Numbered from the stretch's first letter, positions 41,196 through 54,636 are shown. The stretch is 64,000 nt of DNA from Rhodocollybia butyracea (GCA_015501585.1 JADNRY010000081.1:62001-126000); one strand, 5' to 3'. Made by a program: numbers and translations. Notes: generated from the letters alone by a model not told the origin.

Positions 41196-44100
41196 TCAGT
41201 TTACCGGAGCCTGCTTCGATCGCCTCAGAAGCTCAGTCAATTTACTCGCTGCTACCCCCTTTGCTAAATCACCCTCCGGATTATGTCCAGTGTTTCTCGC
41301 TAGTTGCTTACTGCCAGACGTATGGTCGTTACCACGAGCTTGACGCCCTCCTAAAACCATGGAGAACCTTTTCGATCGAGTACTTGGCATTCCGGAAAGC
41401 ATACTGCCACCAAATCTACTTGCGCCTGACCTCTTGTTTTCATCTCCTTTTCCAATACCTTCGGTGAAAGTAACGCTTTTATGACTAGGTGAGGGCAAGA
41501 TACTGTGTGTCCGTGCAACAACACTAGTGGGGTGGAGGGCAACTGCAGGCATAGAAAATCGTTTATTTCGGCGTGCGGTGTCTTCCTTGCGTTTAGAGAC
41601 AAGGATCCGACCTTTGCCTTTGTGTGAAAGTGCTCCAGGAGGAGAAATTGACAATGAACCGGAAGATGCAGATGGGGAGAGGCTGATGGCGGTGTGCAGC
41701 CTCGAGCTCGGAACAGAAGAGCCGGACAGAGCAGAAGAATCCTCGCCATCTCCAGAGGTGGATCCGGGAATGTCATTTTCGTCTTCGTTAGCCATTTCTT
41801 CTACAGGTGAGGCATTGTATGCTCGGCTCTGTGCTTGGGCGGAGTCGGCGGCATTGAAATCTTCCATTATTTCATGGTAACTCTTGGGTCGCAGGCCAGA
41901 GGAAGATGGTGAGCGTAGCTTTATTCGCGAACCACTTCGAGCTGGATGTACGAAATCTTCCGCTGCTATCTCATCTACTGGACTATCCAAGTCGAAAACT
42001 ACTTCGCTGTCTCTACTCGATCGGTTCCACTCCTCAGCATAACTATACCGCTTTCTGTCGATGGCCATTAACGCTTCAGGTCCGGAAACATCCTTAGCCT
42101 TTCTTGCTCCCACTCCTGTAGTGTTGGAACTAGAAGATAAAGCAAGCGAAGGGACTGACATGGTCATCCACGACGGCAACTGCGAAAGAGAAGTGATAGT
42201 GTCTGTATTGGAGACATATGACATGGTAGGATCTGAGATGGAGGAATGAGGAAGCATAGGTGGATGAGGGCGACCACGGACGGTAGAGTCGCCTTCGTTG
42301 TCGGTTTCTGGATCGAGATGGGGATCAATTAGCGGAAAAAACGGTTTCATAGCAAGCGTTGCATGCTCGGGCTGCCTTGCTAGATATACCTTCGTCCTTT
42401 GCGTTAGGGTCCGAGATGTAGAAAGTCTATAAACGTTCATCAGATACACTGTAGCAACAGTGGATATATATATACCTTTTCTGAACAAGAAGAGCATACA
42501 CATCGCCCACAAATTCGGCAATGATGTCTTCTTCTCCTCCATCCAAAAGCTCTGCCACAACGCATACATCCTTCTGCCTTCTCATCGGGAATCCAGATCG
42601 CAGGAACCCAATGTTCGACCTTTGACCTCCGTTCTTTGTACCAATCAGGGCTAAGCTCCTTATCCTTCGAACCCAATCTTTTGTGCCTCTTCGAGTCTTG
42701 GGCCCGCTCCTTTCCCTTCGCAGAACTTTCATGGTGAATATTAATGCCCTCTCCCTTAACCAGAACTCTAGTCTCTTGCATCCGAACATCATTTGGGGCA
42801 AACGGTAAAGCTTGAAGAGCGCGTCGGACGTGCTGCGTCGCCTCACTTGAGGTCAGAGTCGAGTTGGGATGGTGAGCATTCAATGAAACAAGTTGTTGAG
42901 ACTTTGCTTGTCGAATGAGTGTTGTCCAGTCAAATCGGTCCTGTGCTGAAGCTTAAGACAAATACATTAGATGGAGCCACAGACAGGGGAAGAAAGCTTA
43001 CCAGCATACAACACAAAACTTCCTTCTGGACTCAACACCTCCCACCTCCATTGAACCTCTGGATCTCCGCTCTCCTCGTTGTCCTCTTCGACCCTGGCAC
43101 TGGTATCAACCACGATTTCCAAGTTGACAAGCTCAATCCTGCCCTTGTACAACCATTGTTGTTGATCTATATGACCGTATCCCGCAGATATAGCACTGGT
43201 AGAGCTGTTATTTTGACGGCCCCTCCACTGTTCTCGGAAATGTAGATGTAGTGCCGAGTTCTTGTTAATCCTAGCAAAATTCGACTTGTGATGAGGGCGA
43301 CGAGCATTCTGGTCTTCAGGCAGCGCAGGTTTACTTTTGGTGGGCAAGTTTGTAGAATCCAGTTTATGATTGGACGTGGACGCAACGGAGACTGTTGTCA
43401 CGGCTGCCTCGGATTTACTCCTCGTCCTAACCATTAGAGGTCGAGAAAGATCCAAGGGGATAGCAGATAGGTTGTCTGAACCACTGGGGTGGTTCCCCTC
43501 ACCATTGGTGTCTATTTCTTCCTCGACGATTGATGGCGTAGGCCGTGTTAGTGCGGTTGATTTTGGTCTCTCTCCATTTGAATTTGACACTAGCGAACCA
43601 CCACCACTGCCACCTAACGAGCTCCAAATGGAACTCAAGTCGAAGCTCCACTCCTTTTCCCTCTTCTCTGTCTCCTCGTTCGCAAGCCAGACAAGGCAGT
43701 CCGAAAAGAGCAAGAACTCCCTTTCTCGGGGACGCATGTCGCCATCTTTACTTTCGCCCCGTTTGACTCTGGCGTCCGGATTTTCAATTTGTAGTAGGGT
43801 TCCGCGCTTGAGCAACGTTCGGCCGGGGGAAATGAACTGGAATTCATCCAAGGGTAGGTTGGGTGTTGAGCGTTGGAGAGCCAGCAGTGAAAGAGCTTGC
43901 GAGTGAGATGATATGGAAGTGTTAAGGGATGTCGTGACTGGAAAGGAAAACGATCAGTTGGAAATTTAGCCAGATAATTGATTACTTGCTCTTGGACACA
44001 AGCCCAAAGACTTGAACTAATTTCTCTCTCTCCTTCTCTTCCTCCTTCGTCGCCTCACGATACCACTTGCGCCTTTCCCTATCCACTTTCTCCTTCAGCT

Positions 44101-45401
44101 GCTCAACACCTTCCTTTCCGTCATCCCAAGGCACTTGTGCCTCACCAGGCGTACAGCTCAGCAGATCACCCAATAACAGGAGATATCTTGGACACCTCTG
44201 TACAATAGTCAACAGCCAATCTCTGAGCGTCAGCCTTCCACATCGTGGGTCCTTTTCTTGTGTAGCCACAAACTCTGCGAAACGTCTTTCGTATTTCAGT
44301 TCACTACCTTTGGCGGGCGAAGCCGACGTTGCAGACTGAGCACGAGCAGCAGCAGCACGAGTTTGAGCCCGAGCTTGCTGCCGATAATGGTATGAAGGTG
44401 TCAAAAGAGTGTTGAGAGCGGCAAGTGTATGAGGGAATGCGGTTATGAACGGTGTGTAGAGTGACAGATACGGAAAATGTGCTAGGAGAACGGGAGACAT
44501 TGACGGGGGAAAAGAGGGAAACCCATCCTGTAATTCTTCGCGCTGAGGACTTGACGGAGGAGTGTTTCTCTGCTCTGATCCCACAGGCCAGAACAGCTTC
44601 GTAAGTTCGCTATAGAATGAACGATGGAGATTCCAAACGTCAACAAAGTTGCTGAATACAGCGGTAAGCAGAGGCCTATCAAGAATGGGCGTAGATGTCT
44701 CGAGAGAGTTGAGGATAGGAAGTAGGAAATGCTGTACATCGGGGTCAACATATAGATCCCAAGCAAATATACTATGATTACCTCGTAAATCAGATCCAAT
44801 CCGTTAACATAAGCCTTTTCTGTTTCGTAAAACTCCATCATCACCTTTCGTCTCTTAACTAGCAGAGCGTCATCAGGTGGCAACGCTGCAAGCGCCTGAG
44901 ATTTCCTGCGCATCGGCGATAGCGACGGAGGCTTTGTACCAACGTGCATAGATATGGCTGATCTCCTTGGGGCTTTGCGAGGTGTGACATGGGGACTATT
45001 CAACGCATTGGTCTTGGGCATCACATAATTTCTTCCCATGGGACTGCTTTCTCGACCGTTAGTCTCTGGGAAAGACTCAAAGCTAGCGACACTTGATCTC
45101 TGGAGCAGTAGCTGCTGTGTAGATTGTCGTTGCAGAGCAGAATGTTGAAGATACTGAGGAGGCAATGAAGGTAAAGATATTCGTCTGAAGGGCAAATATG
45201 GAAGAGCTAATGGAGGCGGAAGCTGCGAATCGCTAGAATTTGTAGATACAGAAGATTGTACAGAGTAAACGGAAGTTCTGTCCTGGCTGTTGTTGGACGA
45301 TGGAAAGGCGACACTTGAGGCCAGATTCCCGGAGCTGCCTATTAGTATTAGTACATCAATTTGTGGCTACGGATGAAAAAGAACAAGAGCATACGAGTCA
45401 T
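41196..45401 (-). CDS. RhoGEF with DH, PH and FYVE domains (Don1/FGD-like)
   Basis: Probable Cdc42/Rho exchange factor acting on endosomal or septal membranes. Exon 1 is just MT plus one base; splicing leads to a Ser-rich tail of about 200 residues. The DH domain starts with KVMMEFYETEKAYVNGLDLI and contains the core helix RDWLLTIVQRCPRYLLLLGD. The PH domain runs FISPGRTLLKRGTLLQIENP to RWEVLSPEGSFVLYA, with a long Ser/Asn insert between strands. The FYVE finger is complete: WIPDEKAEGCMRCGRAF, then RRRRHHCRICGRCVCSSCSE and CNACYETVF. A Ser-rich, basic C-terminal tail of about 390 residues ends SKQAPVN. The domain order equals that of Ustilago maydis Don1 and animal FGD proteins; GTPase specificity is inferred. 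Confidence 0.9.
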
Positions 45402-45567
45402 GTTGGCTAAATGAGACTCCAACCGGGAATTGCAATAGCCAATTACAAATTTCTGGTGGCAAAGGTCAAAGCAACGTCTCTCACCCAAAAGAGTAAAATT
45501 ACGATTACATCATATGTATGTAGTTCAACTCTGAAGTATCTATGTAAGTAATACTTATACAGCATTT

Positions 45568-47092
45568 CTACCTGGCCTCTTGCTCCCGGTCAAACCTTTT
45601 CCATGCATGTTTCTCGTACTCGACCATACGAACACGGCGCTTTTTGGGTCTAAAAACAAAATCAACATATGAGACAGAGAAAATTTGACAGCACGTACAA
45701 AACTCTGAGTCTTGGTTCAATTAATGCTCGCTGTTGTAGATTAAGGAAGCGATCTTTGAAGAGGTTTCCCTCAACCTAAGGGACAGTGTGAACACCCGCA
45801 AAAGCAACATTCTGAAACAACGTACCTTGATTCCTCGCAAACTTTCACTAAGCTCGTCACCAAGCTGCACATCGACCAGCGTCTCTGGTACCCGATGTTT
45901 TCCCAGTCTTTGACCCGCAAGACCAGTCTTCAACTTATCCTGTAAAGCCTTTTTCCGCTGCTGCATCGTTTCTGCAGATTGTACTCCCATCCGTCTCGCC
46001 TGCTTCGACTTTAGCTCGCTCAAGTAAGTCATTTGACGGCGTTTGGCAGCTCGTTCAGCTAAAAGACGTTTTTCAGCGAGTGCCTTGGCTGCCTTTCGAC
46101 GTGCTGCTTTTGTCTTGCGCTGGGGATTTTTTTGGGGGGGCAGAGGAGCGTCTTCCGCATTTTCCTCGTCTATGGCATCAGACCCGGGAATATCAATGAC
46201 CATTCCTTCAGCACCACGGCTTGGTTCTGTGGATACAGCCTCCTTTATGGCTTGACCTATATCTTTCCATCTCACGTCTTCACGCAAACGAACTTCTTCT
46301 TGATTGTGAGCTTGGTGAAGAAGTTCTGTGTGTGCATCGACAACTGGATTGTACGATGTCCCAGCGTGCGGAAGAGGTACGGCCGGCAGAGAAATAAACT
46401 TGCGAGGGTTGGTAGAGATTTCTGAAACAGACAAAGGTGGATGTGAAGGAGGCAGGTTTGCGATAGGAAGAAGGATAATTTCAGAATTTGAATCAGGTAT
46501 TGGGGACAAGGTCCATGGATCGTATTGACCAGACGACTTGACTGCTTCAGAAACACCTAGAACGAAGCATAAGTCCTGTATTTAGCATTGATGTTTATAT
46601 AACCGACCTCCAGAAGAGGCTGCGCCTGTAGACCATCCATCTTGCTCCACAAGTGCGCCAAAAGGTCCTTTTCGCGGGCGTTTTGCGGCTCTGAGAAGGC
46701 GGTCTTTTTCTTCGCGAGAAAGCTGGTGTTTACGAGCCGTGGTCCTAGAAAAAACTGCAGGAACTGCACTTCGTTCAGAGAGAATTTTTAATGAAGTCAG
46801 TTGAACGGGTTTGGTCTTTGGTAGTACAGATCGGACTGGAAAGGTATTATGAATCACATTTAATTCAAGCGAAATAAAACATACCACTGTCGTCTACCTC
46901 TGTATCGATCTGGAAAAGAGCTGAATCTGGCTTTTCACTGAGAGCACCTCCAAATAATCTCTCTTCTTCCCTTCGTCCCTCTAAAGCTTCCTCTACATCT
47001 TTGATATCCACATTTTTTCTCCAAGCCTTTTTTCCCTTCCGGCTGGGCTGTTGCGATTTTTTCGACTTTTGTTCAACTGTAGACTTTGACAT
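45568..47092 (-). CDS. NOP53: Ribosome biogenesis factor Nop53
   Basis: 60S assembly factor that recruits the exosome-associated helicase Mtr4 to pre-ribosomes. The start MSKSTVEQKSKKSQQPSRKG is chosen among three near in-frame ATGs because it begins the basic segment before KGKKAWRKNVDIKDVEEALE, the family N-terminus. A long helical basic part follows (RKTKAARRKAAKALAEKRLL), and the C-terminal signature LRGIKVEGNLFKDRFLNLQQ, ALIEPRLRV, then PKKRRVRMVEYEKHAWKRFD, which completes after the last intron (about 45650-45698). Five introns or so. It lies immediately downstream of the TFIIB upstream region and is divergent from it. Confidence 0.93.
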
Positions 47093-47565
47093 GGAAAAGA
47101 AGATGAGCAATTCACTCATGTGATCTATTTGCAAGGCAGTTTATTCGGACAAGGGAGAAATGCGTTGTGGTGTACGGGCTTGCAAACTTACCACCGTAAC
47201 AGTAGTCGGATCATGAATGCATGGTGTTTCAAAGACACTGCACGCAAAATATCCTAGCTGCTGAGACACGCCAAGATTCCTCCTTCCTACATTCACCTCC
47301 GGACTCTGGGCCGAGAGATCGCCGAAATTTTCGTCGCGTGATCGCTTCAGTCATCAAGAATGAACTCTGGGTTACAGTGTACACAGCTTCCTTGACTGGA
47401 AACCACCACCATCGCGATTACTGGGGGGATTTTTCAGTATTTCACCGATCCAGATTCTCTGTAGACTATCTGTGGTATGTTTCTCCGAGTATAACACCCA
47501 CTTTTACACTACTTTCTTCGAATAAAACTTGAGCTAAATTTCTTTTCGCATCAAGACTACTGCAA
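47093..47565. promoter_or_regulatory. Divergent upstream region between NOP53 and TFIIB
   Basis: A 473-bp interval with no recognised gene. A plus-strand frame of 103 codons (47221-47532) lacks any family feature and ends before the TFIIB ATG. I take the interval as promoter and 5' UTRs. No strong TATA box is seen near either start. Confidence 0.4.
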
Positions 47566-48668
47566 ATGGCGTATTCTCAGCCCTTTCCCCTTGCTCAACC
47601 TTCTACAAAAGCCACTCAGCAACACTTTGCCCCCGACTTAGCTGTTCGTCTTATCTGCCCAGAATGCCGAGACCCAAATCCGAACATTGTTGAGGAATTT
47701 AGTTCAGGAGACTTGGTTTGTGGCACATGTGGACTAGTGCTTGGGGATAGGGTTGTCGATACACGGAGCGAATGGAGAGTATGTTCTATTTCTTTCTTAT
47801 CTATAACTGTTGTTTCGACCCCAGTTTTGTCTAGACATTCGCAAACGATGAAGGAGATGATCCTTCTCGTGTCGGTGCCGCATCAGACCCGCTCATGGAT
47901 GGCATTGAACAACTCGATACTGTCATTTCATTTCAAGATGGTGGCTCTGGTATGGCACGTGAGCTTCAGCGCGCTGCCTCTCGTTCGCAGTCTTCCCGTG
48001 CAGAACGCAATCTTCTTACCGCCTTCCGTGACATTTCCTCTTGGTGCGACCAATTTTCCCTCCCAAAAACAATCTCGGATATTGCCAAGCAGTTGTACAA
48101 GCGTTCTGACGAGGAAAAGTTATTGCGAGGAAAACAACCCGACGCTGTTATCGCAGCATGTATATTCATCGCCTGTAGACAAGCTCATGTACCTCGAACC
48201 TTCCGGGAAATTTGCAATATGACCCATGTCACCAAGAAGACTCTGGGTCAGTGCTACAAGGCTTTGGAGCAGGCCTTCAACCTTACACCCGGTGCCTCAG
48301 CAACAAATGCTTCTCAAGCGCCGTCGACCGGCCCAGAGAGCCTTGTCGTCCGTTATTGCAACCACCTTGACCTTCCGCCCAAAGTCCAGTCATACTGTGC
48401 GGACATTATCATCGCTGCACGTGAGCATGGCATTGCGGATGGAAGGAGTCCGGTTTCCATCGCTGGAGGTGCTATCTATTTCACTTGCCTGCTGCTGGAC
48501 TCTCCCAAGTCGATGAGAGAGATAGGAGATGTCGCAGGAGTCAGCGAGGGAACCATTCGTTTAGTGTACAGGTTATATTATGCTGAGCGATTCAAGTTGG
48601 TGAAGCAAAAGTGGATTGACGAGAAGAAGGCAAATATAAACAACCTGAAGGATGATACAACCCGATAA
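47566..48668 (+). CDS. SUA7: Transcription initiation factor TFIIB
   Basis: Bridges TBP, promoter DNA and RNA polymerase II. The N-terminal zinc ribbon reads RLICPECRDP then LVCGTCGLVLGDRVVDT, followed by the B-reader SEWRTFANDEGDDPSRVG, which is formed by removing one intron (about 47780-47834). Two cyclin folds follow: LLTAFRDISSWCDQFSLP to TKKTLGQCYKALEQAF, and RYCNHLDLPPKVQSYCADII to IRLVYRLYYAERFKLV. The length (about 350 residues) is normal. A single intron makes this one of the simplest genes in the window. A canonical AATAAA lies downstream at 48812-48817, near the end of the convergent formin gene. Confidence 0.97.
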
Positions 48669-48851
48669 TCTTCTATTTGTACCGTACATTGCGATAATAT
48701 TCATTCGCTGTTGTTTTCTGCTGTCCTAAATCGATTATGCGTATACTCTTAACATATGTTACTATGTAGTAAATGGTCATGAAAGCAATGCGATGCAGAT
48801 ATGTACAGATAAATAAATCCAATGCAAGGAGAGAAGCAAACTATCCATATA

Positions 48852-51800
48852 TCACGATTCCGCCTCACTGGCAGTACTCAAATCCAGCTCAAGCTCTGTG
48901 GGAGGAGAAATAGGACTCTTGGGTTCAACAAGACCCTCTGTAGATGCTTCCATACGCCGTCGTGTTCGTCGCCTTGTAGAAGGATTTGTCGGTGCGGTCG
49001 GCGATATAGGAGCAACAAAGCCATTCGACTGAAGTTGTGCCAACATATCACGAGCAATGTCAGCTGTGTCGTCCGTCGTACCGTCAAGTTGCAGCGCCAA
49101 CGGAACTACTGGTTGTAGTTCTGCTGCACCTCGAGTCCTACGTGGTTTCCGACCCACCCCTTCACCATTGCGAAGCTTCTCGAGCAAACTATCAAGAACA
49201 TCATCAGTCTCGGTAGTTGCTGCTGCTGCCTTTTCGCGGGTCTCCTTCATTTCTTGCGCAGCTTGTTTGCGTTTCTGTAGTGCAAGCTGCTCTTCAGCCA
49301 ATGTCTGATTATCGGACTTGCATTTCTGCATCCATGCTGGTCAATAATGTTTTCGGGAGCAGCCATACCGTACACACCTTGTAAGAAGTTACAAAGGTCT
49401 TGAAGATGCCATAAAATTCAGCAGATGACATGTTCTTGTCTTCTTCTCCATAATACTTGACGACCTCGGTGAACACAGTGTCAGCAGAGTTGACATCATC
49501 GCCAAGATCTTCTACTTGAGAGATGGCTTTCTTTATGAATGCCCACATCTGCTTTCCGTATTGGTCATTCTGATCGATGTCGGCAAAATACTCCGCAAGT
49601 TCACTGCGAATCTGCTTTAACCCATCTCGTAGATCGGCAAGCCCTTTGCGCAGTTCCTGCAGGTTTACTATATAAAATCAACTTGACCGATAATCATGAG
49701 TGCAATGAATATCTCACCTCGGTAAGCCTCGGAAGGTTTCGAAAGCTCTTCTAAGAATTCTTCCATGGCGGGAAAGTGCTTTGCGATGGTTCTCTCAATG
49801 AAATGTAACAGTGTTGTGTTGTTGACGGATTTCGTATCAACAAGCTGTTGAGGAAGTGAGCACCAGAAGACTACAACAAAATACGACTAACCTTGTTCAC
49901 GCTGCTTACACGGAAACCAAAGGCACCACCCTTGATACCAGTCCCATTCATGTAGTTGCCAACAAGGAGGATGAGCTAGTGCAATACCAGATAAGGCATA
50001 GCGCAAGAAGATAAGTAAACATCAACTCACGTTCAGTAACTCCTTGAACGATTTGGCGTTCAGCAACGCGTTACCAGCTTCTGTTAATTTTCGTGCGCCC
50101 TAAAAACAAATGTTTATAACGCATGTGGCAAACATATAAAAAAGAATTTACATCATCCAACAAAGCCCAGCGCTCCTCAAATGCACACTTGTAGAGCATA
50201 CCCTCTATACGAGGTGCGAGACGGTCAATTTGAATGAGCTTCACCATAAGTCGATCAGCAGGATGTAGCTCTGCTAGTTCTTTCGGATCCGCGTTGCGGT
50301 ACACATTGAGTTTGCCCACCTAAATATACCTTCAAAAACATGCAAAAAATATACTGGTCGCTTCTTATGTACCTGCTCTGGCGAAGGCAAAACGCGCTTC
50401 AATTCACTGAGGAACACTTCTGAACACAGTTCCTGATCAAAGTGCTGAATCTTGCGAGCGATTTCCTCAGGCTGTAGTCTTTTAACGCCCTGGATGAGAA
50501 TTTCTAGAAATGGAATCAACAGATAGCCAGCTTGCAAAGTTTCTGAACTCACCGACGCGTTTCTTTGTTTCAGTGTCCAAAACACTCTTGAGTTCTGCGC
50601 GTTTCTGGCGTGCTGCAAATCAAATGAAAGTCAGAATTAGGAATCAGCTCGTAATATATACTGACCCATGAGGTTGATCACAAGTTGCTTGGCTTTAAAG
50701 TCTTCCTCCATCTCCATCCATACGCCATCATCCTTCAGGATCTTGATCATTTCCGTTTCTTTCGAAGGTTCCTCATCGTTCCACACGGTCTTCGCCACTT
50801 GCTGCTGTGGAAGCTTGTCCCATTGCAGCTGTTTCATCTTGATATTAGGCGTTATGGGCAAGTCCTTGCGAGCAGATAGTGGGTTTATGCCTAACAATGC
50901 TGAAGCGCGTGCAGAGTTGGGAGAAGAAGAAGAGCTTATATTGGATCGAGCTGAACCGGGTAGCGGAGGTGCGGGAGGTGCAGGAGAACCTGTGAGAGAG
51001 GATGAATTCGATGATGGTGCACTTCCGGGATAACCTCTGAAGCCGACTGGAGGAGGGGGCGGGGGCGGGGGCGGGGGTAGAAAACCTCCAAATCCTGGAG
51101 AAAGCGGAGGTGGGGGAGGTGGAGGCGGGGGAGGGGGAGGGGGCGGAGGGGGTGGGGGAGGAGGAGGAGGCCCAGTACCTTCCACTATAACTGAAGGAGG
51201 GGATGCCGAAGAAACACTCTTATTACGAGCAATAATATGCTTACTAAGTTGATCAGCTAAAGATCCCAGAGCAGGGTTACGCGAAGTATCGGGGGAGCTG
51301 TCAGAGCTCACAGAGGTGGGTATCGTGTCATCAGTGACATTCGTTGATCGTTTCGTAGAGTCATCATCCGTTGAATCTTCGCCTCGAAGCGAAGATCTTC
51401 CCCCGACAAAGTCTTCTAGGTGGTCGTAACGGCCAGCCAGCGTATCACTTGTCTTTCCTGGTCGTGGGGATCCTCGAATACTACGGCTTGTTCCCTCGCG
51501 AGGAGAGTTCTATAGAGTGATCAATTCGGAGGGGTAGTACAAAAAAACATAAAACTCACCAAAGATACTCCAGCTGTCAGCTGCTGCTGAATCTGTTTCT
51601 CCGCATGATCATCGTCAGCGTCCATAAACTGCGAAGCGCGACTCGCTACATCATCGATTTTGTCGTCCTTTTTTAAGAGTAACTTTTTGCCATTAACCAT
51701 CTTCGACCGCCGTAAGGAACCAGATTTTCCGGGCGTAAGTTCTGCATCCTCTCCATCAGATTCTCCAGCTTCATTATCATTCTGCTTCCGACGTCCAAAT

Positions 51801-54281
51801 GCGTCCTTTCCTTCCAGCTTGTTGATAGTCTGGGTTCTCTGGAACTGCTTCTCCAGAGTCTGCACCAGAGTTTTCCGATCCATCCCACCAGTATCGAGTA
51901 CGGTAGTGACACCCTTCCCAACTCCTTTGAGCATCCTGAACAACTCAATTATTTGTGTCTCCAGCTGATTGATCTGGTCTTCGTACTCCGTCTTCTGCGC
52001 CTGTACCTGAGTCTTCAGTCTCTCAGTCGTCTCTCGAGAAACCATCAACTTCTGCTCAAGCCTCAACAGCTCGTCCTTTAACCGCCCGACCATACCCTCC
52101 TGGCCTTCTGATATCTCGTCGAGGAGCGCATCGTTCTCCAACTTGACCCGAAGAGCTTCCGATCGTGCTTTTTGCAGTTCGTCCTCTACTTCTTGTAGCC
52201 GGCCTGCCTCATTGAACTGGGCGATGATACGTTCCACAGAATGTCCGAAACGCTGTTCCGCCCCCGCTAACTTCTTGTCCATTACAATATCTGTGACCAT
52301 CGAATCCAAGAGTTGATAGTAATGCACCATAGGTTGACCCTCCTCTCTGATAAGTAGCAGGTGTTGCATCATAGAGAGAAAGTAGTCCCGGGCTTTCGAG
52401 TTCTCGACTCTGGCATAGATAGCATTGTAGACATCTCCGGGGTTGTTCAAGTCTTTGAGAATTTCTTGATCTAGTCGATCTCGTAGCAGCCTCTCGTCGT
52501 CGTCGAGGGAGTTCTGGAGGTTATGGAGCAATTTATCGATGTTGGGAAAATTGAACTGCTTGCAGAACGCGATGATACGTTGCAGGCCAGCAGATTCCAT
52601 TTGAGAACGATGGTGCAACCGAAGATCTAGGTCATCGATGAAGTTGATGATGCCGACAAGGAGAATGAGATTGGATAGCTGGAAACCAAGACGAGTGAGT
52701 TTCCACAGTTGGAACAGAGCGTGATACGAACCGCATAATCGTTCAAATTTGTGTCTATTCCTCCCGCTTTCTTCACATCCTCACTTGCCCCGACCAGACT
52801 ACCCATTTTTCCTCGGCCAGAAAGCGTATGCTCAAAAGATTTGAACCAAAAGTCGTAAGGGCCTCCGCCTTCATTGTTTGAAGAGCTGAGAACCTCAAGC
52901 GCGGAGATAACCAGTGGCTGGACTTTGCCCTCATCCCAGTAGGTAAGAAAGGAGAGTAGATCGAGAAGGATTTTGCGCGTGGGGATATGTGGACTGTTCA
53001 GGGAGGACGCAACCTGCGTAACGATTTGGTGGTGGGTCAAAGCTTCATTTGTGGCATACTAAATTCTATGTGAATCGCCGAAGAGGTGAAAAAGAAACAC
53101 AAGACGAACCGGATTGTTCAAAATCTGCTTCAAACACTTTGCCACCTCGTATTCTAGTTGTATATCTTGTTCACGCCTGGGGTGCAATTAGAAGACATAA
53201 TGACAATAACTACTTCCATACCGAGATGAACCTTTCCGACTGAGATGATTCAAAGTTTGAGCCAACACAGATGTTCCTCGTATTTCAACAAACTGTTGAA
53301 ACCAACTACATGAATGATCAGTCACAAGTTCTAAAGAAACGCTTATATTACTCACCTAACTTCTTTACTCCTCAGAGAGACTTGCAGACTACTCGCTTGC
53401 TTCGGAGTGACAGTCTTGTCGAGAAACTTCTTGACATACCACTCCGGCGTCTCAGCCAGTATAGCACCAGCCTGTCCCGACTCATGCTGTCTCTTTGTCT
53501 GTTCATCTCTAGCTTTTTCCTCCTTCCACCGTATTTGCCAATCACTCTTGACTAGATTCCATTTTTGATCTATCGGAAGGTCCCTGACATCTAGACCCCG
53601 AGTTAGCTTGACCTGTTCAAACAAAGCTTCGACTTCCTCGTCCGTGGGCCGAGGAAAGTCAAACTCGTCGGGATTTTGACTCCGGTGTGGATGATAAAGG
53701 TGAGAAAGATGTGATTGCAGAGAACCAGCGTCTGACACAGCGAGCGAATGGGCATATTTCGACAACCGATTTCCCTCAGAGCGTGTTGTCATGGATGAAG
53801 CTGGCCTGATAGTCGAAGCTAGATACTGAGCGGGTATTGGACCAAAATCAGGCAGATTTGGACTGCGAGAATGGACAGATGAAGTCGAGGAAACCTCGCT
53901 ACGGCGAGCACGAGCTGTCTGCGAATCTCGAGGTTTTCTCGACTGTGATGGCTCGCTGTATGCTGTGGATGAATCCGACCAGGAAACAGTGGTGCTGGGA
54001 GACGCCGGCCGCTGATTGGCATGAAATTCGTAGGCCCTTTCGCGCTCGGCCTTACTCCGTTGCATGGCAAATTTGTTGAGCTCGGTGCCATCAGTTGTTA
54101 GTGTCGGGTTTGTTATGGGCGCAGATATGAGGCCGGAGTTCGCGGTTCCTTGTCCTGGTAATGCAGAACGGGGAGAGGGGAGCTTGTCATAAGGAACAGA
54201 TGTACTTTCATTGAGTTCTGCAAGGCCAGAGATGCTCGATTGCCGTGTTTTGGCCTTTTTTCGTCCAAAAAGACTGTCCAT
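48852..54281 (-). CDS. BNI1: Diaphanous-related formin (Bni1/SepA type)
   Basis: Nucleates and elongates unbranched actin filaments under Rho-GTPase control. The N-terminal 310-residue Ser-rich leader (MDSLFGRKKAKTRQSSISG) contains the GBD start TPKQASSLQVSL. GBD/FH3 follows (YEVAKCLKQILNNP, then NYHRS-like turn, FCKQFNFPNIDKLLHNLQN), a coiled coil (EVEDELQKARSEALRVKLEN), the FH1 proline tracts (codons at 51049-51172), and FH2 beginning KMKQLQWDKLP and including MIKILKDDGVWMEMEEDFKA. The DAD-like tail is VLDSLLEKLRNGEGVGRKPRRTR, split here only for display, ending TASEAES. About fifteen introns. Length and order fit fungal formins controlling actin cables and septal rings. Confidence 0.95.
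51049..51172. repeat. G-rich low-complexity tracts encoding formin FH1 polyproline
   Basis: Two dense G-tract runs on the plus strand (51049-51078 and 51105-51172), separated by a Gly/Phe-coding spacer, are the complement of proline codons. They carry many GGGG and GGGGG runs with 1-3 base spacers, enough for G-quadruplex structures on the template strand of the formin gene. They encode profilin-binding polyproline. Confidence 0.8.
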
Positions 54282-54636
54282 TCAAGGTCTGACGCGTCAA
54301 AGACCAGTTGAGTTAATTTGGTTGTTGGGGTTTCAGTAGAACATAATCAAAGAAGGCGTGGAAAAAATTTACTGTACAAAGTCATAAAGTAAAATAAGTC
54401 GATAACACATTTACAGGCACTTCAGCGCTCTTGCTCCTAATTGCTAGCATTCTCTGAAAGCCTCCTACCCCAATCGTAAGCGGTAGATCAGAATCTGCGG
54501 CAACATAGTGACAGCGATGCACTCAGTGGTACCAATCATTTCAACCTTTTGGCCGCAACCACTAGATTGAGCTTACTGTACTGCGATATTGAATTCCGAT
54601 TCCCTGTCCCACTTTAAAGCGTCCCGTGCTTCACTT
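54282..54636. promoter_or_regulatory. Formin upstream region and THOC1 3' flank
   Basis: A 355-bp interval with no gene seen. It must hold the formin promoter and the THOC1 terminator. I see no distinct motif. Confidence 0.4.

Noticed and set aside
47221..47532. A 103-codon plus-strand ORF upstream of TFIIB.
   Set aside because: No domain-like features, not in frame with TFIIB through any good intron, and located where promoter and 5' UTR are needed.
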